Shown one piece after another: positions 41,871 to 53,700 of a DNA stretch of 64,000 nucleotides; positions within the stretch are counted from its first letter, which is position 1, and each line of letters begins with the position of its first letter. Source of the stretch: Mactromeris polynyma. Lineage: Eukaryota > Mollusca > Bivalvia > Venerida > Mactridae. A program made the position numbers and the translations under genes. The notes under the pieces are model-generated. The model was not told the origin of the DNA, did not search any database, and saw only the letters and a program-made list of their open reading frames with translations. The stretch covers positions 1,054,001 through 1,118,000 of the forward strand of contig JASFXZ010000056.1 of NCBI GenBank assembly GCA_032209605.1. Reading direction: 5' to 3'.

Positions 41871-42020
41871 AGCTCACCTGAGCACAAAGAAGTGCTCAGG
41901 GTGAGCTTTTAAGATCCTTGAATGTCCGTCGTGCGTCAACACTTTCTTGGATTTTGACCAAACTTCACCAGAATGATCCTTGGTTGGACCTCTTTCAAAG
42001 TTGCATAAATTGTTCCGGCC
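41871..42020. repeat. Dispersed repeat opening with a hairpin
   Basis: AGCTCACCTGAGCACAAAGA is followed by its near-inverse GTGCTCAGGGTGAGCTTTT, then GTCCGTCGTGCGTCAACA and a TTTTGACCAAACTTCACCAG stretch. I recall this opening as frequent in bivalve genomes. Class not assigned. Confidence 0.65.
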
Positions 42021-42244
42021 TGCTGCATGTATTGTAAGGACAAACCGTTGTCTCTCCAACCGACCAACCTGTTAACACGCAGTAGCACATAACCCTAGAA
42101 TTGTCATACCTAGAATAGAGACGAAAGTTTAAGGAAAGGTACCGTACGAGTAACACGAGTAATATCGATGGCAGACAAGAAGGTATATACCTTTGACCGT
42201 ATGCAGAACAAGGAAGTGTCCGTATAATACCATGTATTAGCGTC

Positions 42245-43075
42245 GGCGTACTTCTCCCCACATGGCAATATTTAAACGTGACGTCACCATGTACTGACAG
42301 TAAGCAATATTTGTTCAATATGGCAATATGAAAACGAAGTGACAATATGGAGTAAATATTACCTTCGTATATTCTTAGATATTGTTCTCTGTTGTGGTTG
42401 TGCCACGGACAACCTGTAGGGAATTAAGGTTCCGGAATTCCTAGTTTAGGTAATATGTATATCTTTCGTTTTTTCACACTTCACAGTAAATGACCAAGTC
42501 CAATAGGTTTACACACTTTTATTTCATACATAGGCATAATCCAATTACAACATACCACAGTGTTAATACTATTGATAAAAGTCCACCCTTATTACCACAT
42601 TCCAAACTTCGATCTCAAACTTTAATCCTACTGTTTTTCTATAACTTCTTGATGTTAACATGACTGGTTTCTCAGAGCTCCCAAGACCGACTGATCTCTC
42701 CCACCCCGAGCGCGATTATACTTCATATATTACTTAATGTATTTTCGGCCATTCTCCCAATCAAAAAACCCTAACCTTATTTATCAAATCACGTGATTGG
42801 CTATCCTATCTTGTTACCCAACTGACTAACCAATATGTCAGAGATCATACACTAGAGCAAAGATCAGGTATCCGCTTGGAAATATACCTCATGTAAACAT
42901 AACACACTCATACCTACATCTGTATTAACCATTAACCTAAATACTATAAAATCTCCCTTGGATGTTAATAACCTGGCTACATAAATATTGTTTCCTGTTT
43001 GCAAATAGTGACATCACATGCTGCGTTGGTTTTAAATGACCTCACTTACAGAAGTAGTTATAGAAGCACTCATAT
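42245..43075 (-). mobile_element. CRE-bearing MITE, family M1, copy 3, interrupted
   Basis: Reverse-complement relative of the other two copies, with GTGACGTCACCATGTACTGACAG and CAATATGGAGTAAATATT on the left and GTTTCCTGTTTGCAAATAG, TGACCTCACTTACAGAAG on the right. The two parts are split by a 621-bp insertion. The left terminal repeat is truncated. Confidence 0.75.
42361..42981. mobile_element. 621-bp insertion with 8-bp target-site duplication
   Basis: Lies between two copies of TAAATATT (42353-42360 and 42982-42989). The intact M1 copies show only one. Insert ends are ACCTTCGTAT and CCTGGCTACA; no terminal inverted repeat is evident and no protein domain is seen. Eight-base duplications are usual for hAT and P superfamily transposons, but the ends do not confirm either. 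Confidence 0.75.
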
Positions 43076-43263
43076 ATATTTAATCGGACAACTTCGACAA
43101 TTATAGGAATACACCGATTATTGGATATATTATACAATTTACTTAATATTGTCTTTACAAATCATAATACATCTTTTTTGCAGATTTGAATGAATTCACG
43201 GAACGAGGGATTTTCGTCATCTTTTTACTAAATACAGTAATACAATGAAACCTCACCTATCTG

Positions 43264-44577
43264 TTGTAACATAACATAACATAACATAGCATTCCTTTAT
43301 TTCGCTCAATACATGCAATATATCAACATGTAAACATGAGGTAATTACAATTACATCTTTACGAGGCTCAATAATTCATACATACATGAAAAGCATAAAT
43401 AAACATATTGTATTTAAAGTTTTAACATAAACATGTGTAGGTTTGGATTTGCCGGAGAGTCACCAGTTAAATCTGGGAGCTTAAAGGGCAGTAATTGCAA
43501 AAGCAGAGCTATTAAGGATTTGTTGTATAGAAACTCAAGAACTGGAATACTAGTGTGAAGAAACAATCAAGGCATATTATAGAGTAGAAAGCTCGACAAT
43601 AAGGCAAGCAACCGTTCAAAAAGAAAAATATCTAATACAAAATACAATCAAATACTAATTCCTTGTTCCAGATAATATACATTTAATGAATTTACAAAGA
43701 TTGATATATTCTGTTTGGTTAGTAGTCGACATTAGTTGCTCAAGTTTGTACATGTTTGGTCTCCTAAAATAATATGGTTTGATAAATCGTTTCCTTTCGA
43801 TTGCATATTTCGAACACTCAAAAAGGTAATGGAATTCGTCTCCTATTTTATCTGGACAATTATAACAAAATCTTAAATGATGTGGGATTTTGTGCCATTT
43901 TCCAGTTTCCACTGGTAAACGGTGATTTCTTGTCCGAAATCGCACCATGTAAAATAATAAATTTGTGTTAGTTGATTTAAGGTAGTTTTCGAAGCCAAAA
44001 CTGTTTTTACATATTCTATAGAATGGGCTTTGACTAGAATTTTCAACAAGAGAGTACCATTCCGATAAGAATAAGTCTGTAAGTTTTTGTTTTACCGTTG
44101 CTCTAAGCCAATTACTATTTAAGATATGTCCAGTCCACATGTTCATTAGTCCACATTTAATTAAAATTTCTCTAATTCGGTAAAACCATGGATATTTCTT
44201 TTTTAAGTCAACGCTATTTATATCTTTAGTTAGTTCATACATATTTCTGTATATAACAGTAGACAATTTAATGGGAAACTCTTCAGAGTTAACTGCACAT
44301 AAGCGTGTCCAGAAAGATATCATTCGGTAGTCTATGTCAATACTTAAGGGTGTACAGCCACTTTCTCCAAAAACCATATAGTTAGGTGTTGATCTTTTCA
44401 TTTTAAGAATGTATTTCAAAAATCTTAATTGGACTCGTTCTAGAGTTTCTAGATTTCCATAACCCCATATTTCGGACCCGTATAGAAGGATAGGTTTAAT
44501 TGTTTTATTAAAAAGGTCTATTTGGATATCAATTGGTAAACACAATCTATTACAATTCTTTAATAGGCTATACATAG
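43264..44577 (-). mobile_element. 5'-truncated LINE, ORF2 C-terminal part
   Basis: An open frame of 306 codons (44575-43655) starts inside the reverse-transcriptase thumb region (LLYGSEIWGYGNLETLERVQ) and ends with a zinc-knuckle-like C-X2-C...H-X4-C (CYNCPDKIGDEFHYLFEC), typical of the C-terminus of two-ORF APE-type non-LTR elements. After about 390 bp of 3' UTR, the element ends in a (TGTTA)n-like tail (43264-43290, seen as AACATAACATAACAT on the plus strand). The frame is intact but lacks the catalytic domain. Clade not assigned. Confidence 0.85.
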
Positions 44578-44599
44578 CTCTGGTGGCTTGTACAGTTGT

Positions 44600-46839
44600 A
44601 CAATCATGCGTGGCCTTGTGATTTCAGAAGATTGTGGTGCGTACAAGTGTGAACTAATACAAATTTAGTGAATTCATGTTTCCGTGTAATTGTTTGACAT
44701 TACAAGCCGTGACCATTTAAAAAATCATTTGAGTGTAATATAATTAACACTTAAGTAAGCGAGAATAACAGCAAAACAGACTTGTCCTAGACTATATTAA
44801 TTAATTTCTAATTTATGTGAACAATACACTAGGCAGAAATTGTCGGCTACGTGTTCGTAACATCTGATATATCTTAATTGGCAGGTAGAATGGTTTTCAG
44901 GTCTGAACAGAAAATAATTTCTATAGGCTCGTAACACATCACATATACAAAGAAAAAATACAGTAAAGTGTGAATCAAACCACGTGCTCATTATACATTC
45001 ACTTATGACTACTCGTAACAGCTGTTATACATGTATATACTCAAACAAAATTTTGTGTTTTATCCTGTTACTTGTAGTTATTTCGACCCGATAACAGATT
45101 GCCTGATATGTTTTGCTTTTTCAGATTTCTTGGTCACATGACTTTTATCTCACGTCACATGACCACGTCAATAGTAAAACTATTTTTACTAAAGTATCGC
45201 TATGTTATCATTTTTTCGGTCTTACTAAAACAATGGATTTTCCAACTGAATACTATCACACTTTCATCTTTTTGTATAATGCATACACTAAAATGTTCAT
45301 TTCCCCAAAAATGTTCTGTCCTCATTCAAACAGTGCTTAATCTTATCCGTTATTGGACAAACTCGCTTTGCATTTTTACCCAAATTTAAGTAATTACTGG
45401 AACACGTAGTAAACAACGCAGCCAAACAAATTGTCGGCTGTTTACGCCATTCGAACAAAATCATGTCGAAAATTTCCCAGCAAGCATTTGAAGTCGCCTC
45501 ATCGTTGCATAGACGTTTGACCCCGACGTTGGTTTAACGTTGGATTTTGGTTGGTTTTGCAAATTGGATAGCCGTCCAAAACCCGACGTCTATCCAACGT
45601 CGCAATTACGACCATTTTTGACGAATATGCATTTCCAGGGCCCTTTGTCCCCCCCCCCGTGAATCTGGGCCTTCATAATTATGCTTATGAAATGAGAAAT
45701 GTAAGTTCTGAATGATATAAAATAGTGAAAAAATCAACAAAATAATGATAATAAATGCATTTAATTATCAATTTTGAATATATCTGAATTATCATATATT
45801 TTCGCGATAATTTCCCACCAATTATCTTTATTTATTTGATTTTCAAGCACTATGCAAACAGCTACTGGCACACATTTAAACAAAATATTCATAACAAATG
45901 TAAAATACATTTAATACATTATCAACATACTTGATGGAACAGCAATTACTACTATTTATGAAACAGGCATGTTACCCACATGTACCATCGCAGTAACGTT
46001 AACTACCCACATGAGAACCAAACCGGCACCGATTGAGATTATACTGTGACTATATAGTTTATTGAATTGGCGTCTGATAAAACTCTCTACAACGGACAGA
46101 AATATAACCAAAACTTAAAGATTTTAACACCAAGATATTGTTGGTAGGTGATTATCAACGAATTACAGGTTTCAGTATATAACATCTACAACAATAATGG
46201 TTCATGAAATGTGAAATAAAAGGTTATGATGGACCATGGATTGACGCAAGCGCTGCACCTCCTATCGATCGCTTGTTCTCCTGCCCTCGAGCTTTTTCAC
46301 TTAACCAATTTTGAGCAAAACTCATTTCTCTTACCGACGTATCCAACAGATTGGGTGAAAGAGTACCGAACGGACATGGGTTGAGTTATATGCGCCGTAT
46401 CTTTAGCTATCTTGGTGGAATTTTATAAACTATGAACCGAATATGACATTTTCGAAATTTCTGACACTGACCTGTGAAAGTTGTAAGCGTTCTAGCGCCA
46501 CACAGGAATCAATTTACAAACTAAGGCTTGGTTCTGCATCAAGAACAAATAGTTAAAATGGTAAACATTGGCCGATGTTTGAAAAAAAATACTGCTTTTT
46601 GTACAAAGAAAAAAAATACGACAACACTCGCCTTTGACTTACCGAAACTACTCCCGCTCTGCATATCGGAAAACTCGTTCGCTTCGCTTACACTGTTCTC
46701 TAATTTGGAAGAAAAGCGCGTGTTTGGAGGGCGTGGCATAGTGCGATTTTATTGACCTCGCAGGTATGAATATATTACCTGGTCCATTGCAGTCCCTAAT
46801 AGGGTACACAGGCATTTCAAGACTCAATCCGTTATCCCT
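44600..46839. other. Intergenic DNA
   Basis: No gene recognised. A segment at about 45525-45625 with GACGTTGGTTTAACGTTGG and a later CCGACGTCTATCCAACGTCG resembles ends of a widespread animal MITE type. Other short frames have no domain support. Confidence 0.45.
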
Positions 46840-47165
46840 GTGCAATTCTGTCACTTTATACAGTGTTCAGGTTGTTTCATGATCATTTTCGGCCTATTGC
46901 GGCAGTTGCTTTGACTTGTCCTGTGATCTTTCCAATCAATTAATGCCCCCCCCCCCATTTCCTTCACTGTCCCCGTTGATTCTCCTAGTTATTCCTTGTG
47001 GTCTGCCGGGCCATTCCTTGTGCCTCTGTTCCTTAATATGTGTACCCTTTGACCTTCTTAAGTGCCTTATGTTTTGTGGATTATTGTTTTCCCGGAGGTC
47101 TGCATGGGGAGGCACTGACTTGTGTATGTGGCGTTCCCTGTAGTTACGTATTCTCTCTCTTTTAC
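46840..47165 (+). repeat. Dispersed repeat R1, reference copy
   Basis: Best copy of the family: CCTGTGCAATTCTGTCAC, GTGTTCAGGTTGTTTC, TTCGGCCTATTGCGGC, TTGATTCTCCTAGTTATTCC, GGAGGTCTGCATGGGGAGGC, GTGTATGTGGCGTTCCCTG. It ends about 240 bp before the sulfotransferase start codon. Family class unknown; no terminal repeats or coding capacity seen. Confidence 0.85.
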
Positions 47166-47406
47166 GTAATGGACAGTGTTCGGCCTTTCTCCCTTACATA
47201 AAACATGTGTCACACTTGGTGTACTTGCGTCGTAATGTAACTTGTGAAAATAGGACAAATTAATATCGTGCAAATAAATGACATTCGTTGAGTTATTGGA
47301 CTAAAGGTCAATCGTTAAAAAGTCCTGTTGCACATCTGTGGCATAAGCTTATCTGTGAATAAGGATTAAGTTTCGCATACACCTCAGTATATGGAGTCGC
47401 AGCAAC

Positions 47407-47721
47407 ATGTTGCGTAAAGTTAAACTTGTCGCTTTAATTTTTTTCTTTGTGTTTCTATCAAGTCATTTATTTTGGAAATTATATAAGACTAATATAATAA
47501 CAAATACTGAAGAAAATGCTAGGGATGCTTGGAACTTGTCCTTTGATGACCGATATACAGTTTTGGCTAATGGAAAACAAGCGGAAGAAGTGTTAGCGGC
47601 TAACATTCAGGGGAACAATGTTGCGGAATTTAAAGAAAATGTTGAGTCACATACTAAAAAAGGTGATTCAGAGAGCGAAGAGGCCATAGCTAAGTATGAT
47701 GGTCGTGATCTTATGAAAGAC
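47407..47721 (+). CDS. Sulfotransferase, coding exon 1
   Basis: 105 codons: short cytoplasmic end, signal anchor, stem region rich in charged residues. Donor GAC|GTAAGT, phase 0. Confidence 0.8.
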
Positions 47722-50700
47722 GTAAGTATATATATTTAATCGTTATTTTCGTCTCATCTATATGCATGTATATTCTATGCAATAACATAAAAACAGAACC
47801 AACTATAAGTATACTCAACCAAAAACGACACCTGACACAGTATATTTCAACTATGTTATAGGAATCAGATAAAAGTAACTATATAATCACTGGTTATACA
47901 TTAAAAGTTGATGTTTTCTGGACACAAACATGCCTTACAATCTTACCCACGCATTTAGATAATGTTTAATGACGTTTTTTTTATGAGAAGGGTGGTAAAT
48001 GGAATTTCCTGTAACTGTGTCAGTGAATTGTTGTGTTTTTGAAATTAGAGATATTCATTTTCCTGGCATTTTTTTTTTCGCATTTAAAAAAAATTAATAA
48101 CGGTTATGGTCACCTCTGACTCTGATGAGTGTCTCTACGCATCTTCTCACTGAATTGACGTACTTCGGGCGCAAAATATACTCGACAGCGCCACCACTAC
48201 TCGACAGCGCCATCACTAGAGCAACAGCGCCACCACTTTTATAAATATGTGCATATTTCCTTTTTAAGAAGGGCTTATAAGTTATGTTGTGTTCCGGTGT
48301 AACTACATGTACTATACATAACAGTTATATTTGTATGACCCAGAATGTTCTTACGGTGTGTGTAAGCAACGAAGTGTACTTGAAATGCTAGCAGATCTCA
48401 AAAAATGCACAAGTCCGATTCGGGAGAAAAGCTCCAGGCACCACAGTTCGCACAATATGAAACGAAATCGAAGCCAACCTGCTGTAAAAGTGTTCTTACA
48501 CGGTACCACATTCTCCGATTTTCGAAATATGTTCATTTAATAAAATTATCAAATAAAATATAAATCATACGCACGTGTGTAGAAGTAAACACAAGGCACA
48601 GCTGCACCACGGAAGTGTCGACAGCTCATTTTCTTTGCACCGCCGATAAGTGGTGGAGCTGGCGTTTAGTAGCCGTGAAACAGAAATTGCTTTAAAAAGT
48701 AGTTCGCATGATTTTATGATCCTTACTGGTGATACTAATGGTCACACCTCAAATATTCCTGATTATGAACAGAACAGAACAGAATATTTATTTCGACGTG
48801 TACAATGTACATAGTCATCATATACATATAAATCCACAAAATAAACACACATATATTGTAATTATGTATAAGCATATACTATAAATCCAAATATATCAAA
48901 ATTATATACACAATACAAACACAAATATATATACCATTTACATTCAAAGTTTCTTACAAATACAAATATAGCTCAAAGGTCAAAGGTAATCAACACAAAA
49001 TATCTTTTAGGATTATGTTAAGTATAAACTTATGATTAGAATTTTCTGCATAAATAGGAGCTAAGCAACATTATTTACTTAACTGTTTCTCAACATCAAT
49101 GCTTTTTTACAATAAATTGCTAACGGAAGTAGAAAGTTTTTTTCCTGACTTTTCATTAGTTGAATACATTTAAACATGTTTGGTCTAAAATAAAAATATT
49201 GGTCAAGGTATTGTTTCCTTAAATTATTGTACAACGGACAGCTGATTATAAAATGATATTCATCTTCAATATCTCTAGTATCACAAAAAATACATAGTCT
49301 TTCGTTGCTATCTATTCTATTTCTAGCGTATCTTCCTGTTTGTATTTGAAGGCTATGTGCTGTTTGTCTTACATAACAAATTTTGATTCATTATTTTTAG
49401 ACGGTCATTGTCTCCTTGATATTGACATTACTATTCCTAGTGTGGAATATATCGCCCACCAATCTGCTCCAAAAGTTGATATAATTAAGCGAAATCCAAT
49501 ATGGAAAGACGAGAAAAAATCAGAATTTGTAGAAAACTTGAATTCTCAATCTATTCAAGAACTTAAAGATTTACTAAATATGCCCCCTGAAAGAAACATT
49601 GATTCATACATAAATAATGTTGCAGACAAAATATCCGAGATATTCTCGGTTTCGGCCCAAAACAAATTCCAAGATATCAATAAAAATAGACATAACTATA
49701 CAAGTCGACCTTACAACCTAAATTCTCAACCATGGTTCGGGCCTCAATGTAGACAAGCTAGAAATAAATACCATGCAGCACGTAAATCATGCCATTCAAA
49801 TAAAAGTAACGTTAACAAGTCCCGATTAAAAACTGCTATAAAAAAACTCAGTTAAGATAAGTCGATAGTAAACACGACCATACGCACTTTCCAATACATG
49901 TAAAGCAGCTTACGGTCATTTTCATGCCTATTATCTTCAGTATTAGTATTAACTTTTGACGAAATATCGCTCACAATAGACAGTAGCGATAGCTCAATTT
50001 GTAGCGCTTCTGACTGGTAACTTCGACAAATAGATAGGGTGTGAGTTCGAGACCCATTCCTGCATCCCATTTTTTAAGGACATATGTTTTTTATCCCTTT
50101 CTCAGTGCTTGTCAATTACTTGTTGTTTGTCGTTTCTGTCTCTTTATTTTTTTGTTATCATCTAATTGCTTTGTCGTAAAATCAAACGTGTTTAATGATG
50201 GCTATAGCGTCGTCGCTAAAATGTTCATTTGAACCCCTTACGTTTTTCGAAGTAGCCATATCAACTTTGTTCCATGTACTGCGAGTGTGTAGCGATAAAT
50301 GTACATGCAAATCTACTGCACGATGATATCCGGCACTTTAAAAATCATGAAACCATATCGTTATTAGTGAATATCTTATACATACACATGCTATCCAATG
50401 TTTTAAATTAATTATATTCGAGCGAACATTAATAAGCATGAGTCGTGTAAGTACAACTGTAGATGACCAACGAAATATATAATATGGTAATGCAAAATAA
50501 ACTACCTCCTGACAGTCTCGAACTCGGACCCAAAACTAAAAAAGTAATTAGCATTGCAAGAAGGGGTCTCGCTACCATCTGAGCTATCACGGCTGACAGT
50601 TTAATGAAATCATTATCACAATAAATAATTTTGCTTGTTATTTGATTTACCTATTTTGATCAATAAGGGTGGTCAAACCATGTAAACATTGCATGACGTC

Positions 50701-53700
50701 ACTCTCGACTTATCGTGGTATACTTATAGTACACGTTACAAGCAGACCATGAATGGAATTATCGCTAAACATAAACACAATTCAGAACGAAAATTACGTG
50801 GTTGGAATCGATACGGTTGGAAACGAAATTTTTTAAAAGAGCTAAAATTCAATATCTATTTTTTTTCAAACAGAAACCTGCCCGGGGGTCAAAACAAAAT
50901 ATGCCCGGGGGTGAAAACTAAATATGCCCGGGGGTCAAAACAAAATATGCCCGGGGTTAAAAAAATTGCCCGGGGGTCAAAATAAAATATGCCCGGGGGT
51001 CAAAATTAAATATGCCCGGGGTCAAAATAAAATATGCCCGTGGGTCAAAATAAAATACCTTTTCCCTGTAGCTGACACTCATTTGGAGTTGCTCCATCTG
51101 TGTTCCAGTCTTAGCCAGTCTGTCGCTATGACTACACGGTTAATCATACAAGTCAATCATACAAAACAGTAGGCACTGTGGAGGTGCAAGGGTAAACATT
51201 AATAGCGCAAGGAATGGTCTGGCCGACCATAAAATGATGAATGTAATGGTAGTAGAGACTAACATCAGCGCATGAATTTCATTGTACCGGAATGCAAATT
51301 ATTACCATGTTTAAACCAATATGCTATAAAGGATTAGACATTCTTAAATATTGACTCAGTATACTGATCATGTATATTTTAACAATTTTCAGCGTTTTTA
51401 TTATGCAATGTAAAGTGGCATGTGATGAACTACTAACTCCAACTGTGTACTCGGCACTTCAGGAAATAAGGTCAATTGAGCAGCATCTGAAATGTAGCAT
51501 AGGTACTATGGCCTTGGGCTAAAGCCCATGTCAATAACGGGCGCATAATCTTACCTAAATTGTTATATTCACCTAACTCAGCTTCTACATAAATTGTTAT
51601 CTTCACCTAACTCAGCTTCTACATAAATTGTTATCTTCACCTAACTCAGCTTCTACCTAAATTGTTATATTCACCTAACTTAGCTTCTACCTAAATTGTT
51701 ATCTTCACCTAACTCAGCTTCTACATAAATGGTTATCTTCACCTAACTTAGCTTCTACATAAATTGTTATCTTCACCTAACTCAGCTTCTACATAAATTG
51801 TTATATTCACCTAACTCAGCTTCTACATAAATTGTTATATTCACCTAACTCAGCTTCTACATAAATTGTTATCTTCACCTAACTTAGCTTCTACCTAAAT
51901 TGTTATCTTCACCTAACTTAGCTTCTACATAAATTGTTATATTCACCTTACTCAGCTTCTACATAAATTGTTATATTCACCTAACTTAGCTTCTACCTAA
52001 ATTGTTATATTCACCTAACTTAGCTTCTACCTAAATTGTTATATTCACCTAACTCAGCTTCTACATAAATTGTTATATTCACCTAACTTAGCTTCTACCT
52101 AAATTGTTATCTTCACCTAACTTAGCTTCTACCTAAATTGTTATATTCACCTAACTCAGCTTCTACATAAATTGTTATATTCACCTAACTTAGCTTCTAC
52201 CTAAATTGTTATCTTCGCGTAACTCAACTTCTACATAAATTGTTATATTCACCTAACTCAGCTTCTACATAAATTGTTATCTTCGCCTAACTTAGCTTCT
52301 ACCTAAATTTTTATCTTCACCTAACTTAGCTTCTACATAAATTGTTATCTTCGCCTAACTCAGCTTCTACATAAATTGTTATATTCACCTAACTTAGCTT
52401 CTACATAAATTGTTATATTCACCTAACTTAGCTTCTACCTAAATTGTTGTCTTCGCCTAACTCAGCTTCTACATAAATTGTTATATTCACCTTACTCAGC
52501 TTCTACATAAATTGTTATCTTCGCCTAACTTAGCTTCTACCTAAATTGTTATCTTCGCCTAACTTAGCTTCTACATAAATTGTTATATTCACATAACTTA
52601 GCTTCTACATAAATTGTTATCTTCGCCTAACTTAGCTTCTTCCTAAATTGTTATCTTCGCCTAACTTAGCTTCTACATAAATTGTTATATTCACCTAACT
52701 TAGCTTCTACCTAAATTGTTATCTTCACCTAACTTAGCTTCTACATAAATTGTTATCTTCACCTAACTTAGCTTCTACATAAATTGTTATCTTCACCTAA
52801 GTTAGCTTCTACCTAAATTGTTATCTTCGCCTAACTCAGCTTCTACATACATTGTTATCTTCGCCTAACTTAGCTTCTACCTAAATTGTTATCTTCGCCT
52901 AACTTAGCTTCTACATAAATTGTTATATTCACCTAACTTAGCTTCTACCTAAATTGTTATCTTCACCTAAGTTAGCTTCTACCTAATTTGTTATCTTCAC
53001 CTAAGAAAAACCGTTCGATAGAATTTTCGTTCAACCGTTTGGGAAAATAATCGAATATTTTCATTACCGTTTTTAATTTATTATTTAAACATTTCAGCCA
53101 CCGATAAAGTTTGATCCAAATTTTAAGAATCCTTGTTGGCTTGAACAAGAAAAGTTGAGATGTTTACCGTACATGTTTCTCATCGGTGTGAAAAAATGTG
53201 GAACGAGTGATCTCTTTTTTCGTACTTCACTGCATCCCGATTACATTCGAGCTGGATTTGGATTTAAGGAAGCTCAGTGGTTCGCAAGAAAACGATTCCG
53301 TATGTAAAGGCTACTTCAGTAGCTAAATTTAATTTTTACGACAGTGTGATACAACTTAAAAGTCATACTACATTGAGTAGTCCTTTTTCTCACTGACATC
53401 CAACTTACCTTGCATTCGGTTCTGAGCTGATACCATTAAAGCGACATTTCATATTTTAATCTCTTCACATATGGCTATAAACTACCCAAATGGCATTTCA
53501 TGTAACTAAAAGATCTTCTAAAACGAAAGTAGTTCATTTTAGTCATCACAACGAAAGTAAGGATTTTGACAGATCGGAGAGGATTTTCTAATGTATTGTT
53601 TTAATAATGTACATGGAATGCCATTTGGTTGCAGTACATCAAACCCTTCTTCATATGTGTTCTTTTGTCAGAAATTATCACATTCAACAATTTGTATCTG

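Noticed and set aside
42414..42981. Solo LTR (TGTAG...CTACA ends)
   Set aside because: The TG...CA pair is attractive, but the target duplication lies 53 bp further left, so the left boundary does not fit an LTR.
48331..48540. 69-codon open frame in sulfotransferase intron 1
   Set aside because: No family similarity, no convincing splice sites, and phase of neighbouring exons is already satisfied.
51550..53010. CRISPR-like look of a regular repeat array
   Set aside because: Units are directly tandem with no unique spacers; the context is an animal intron.
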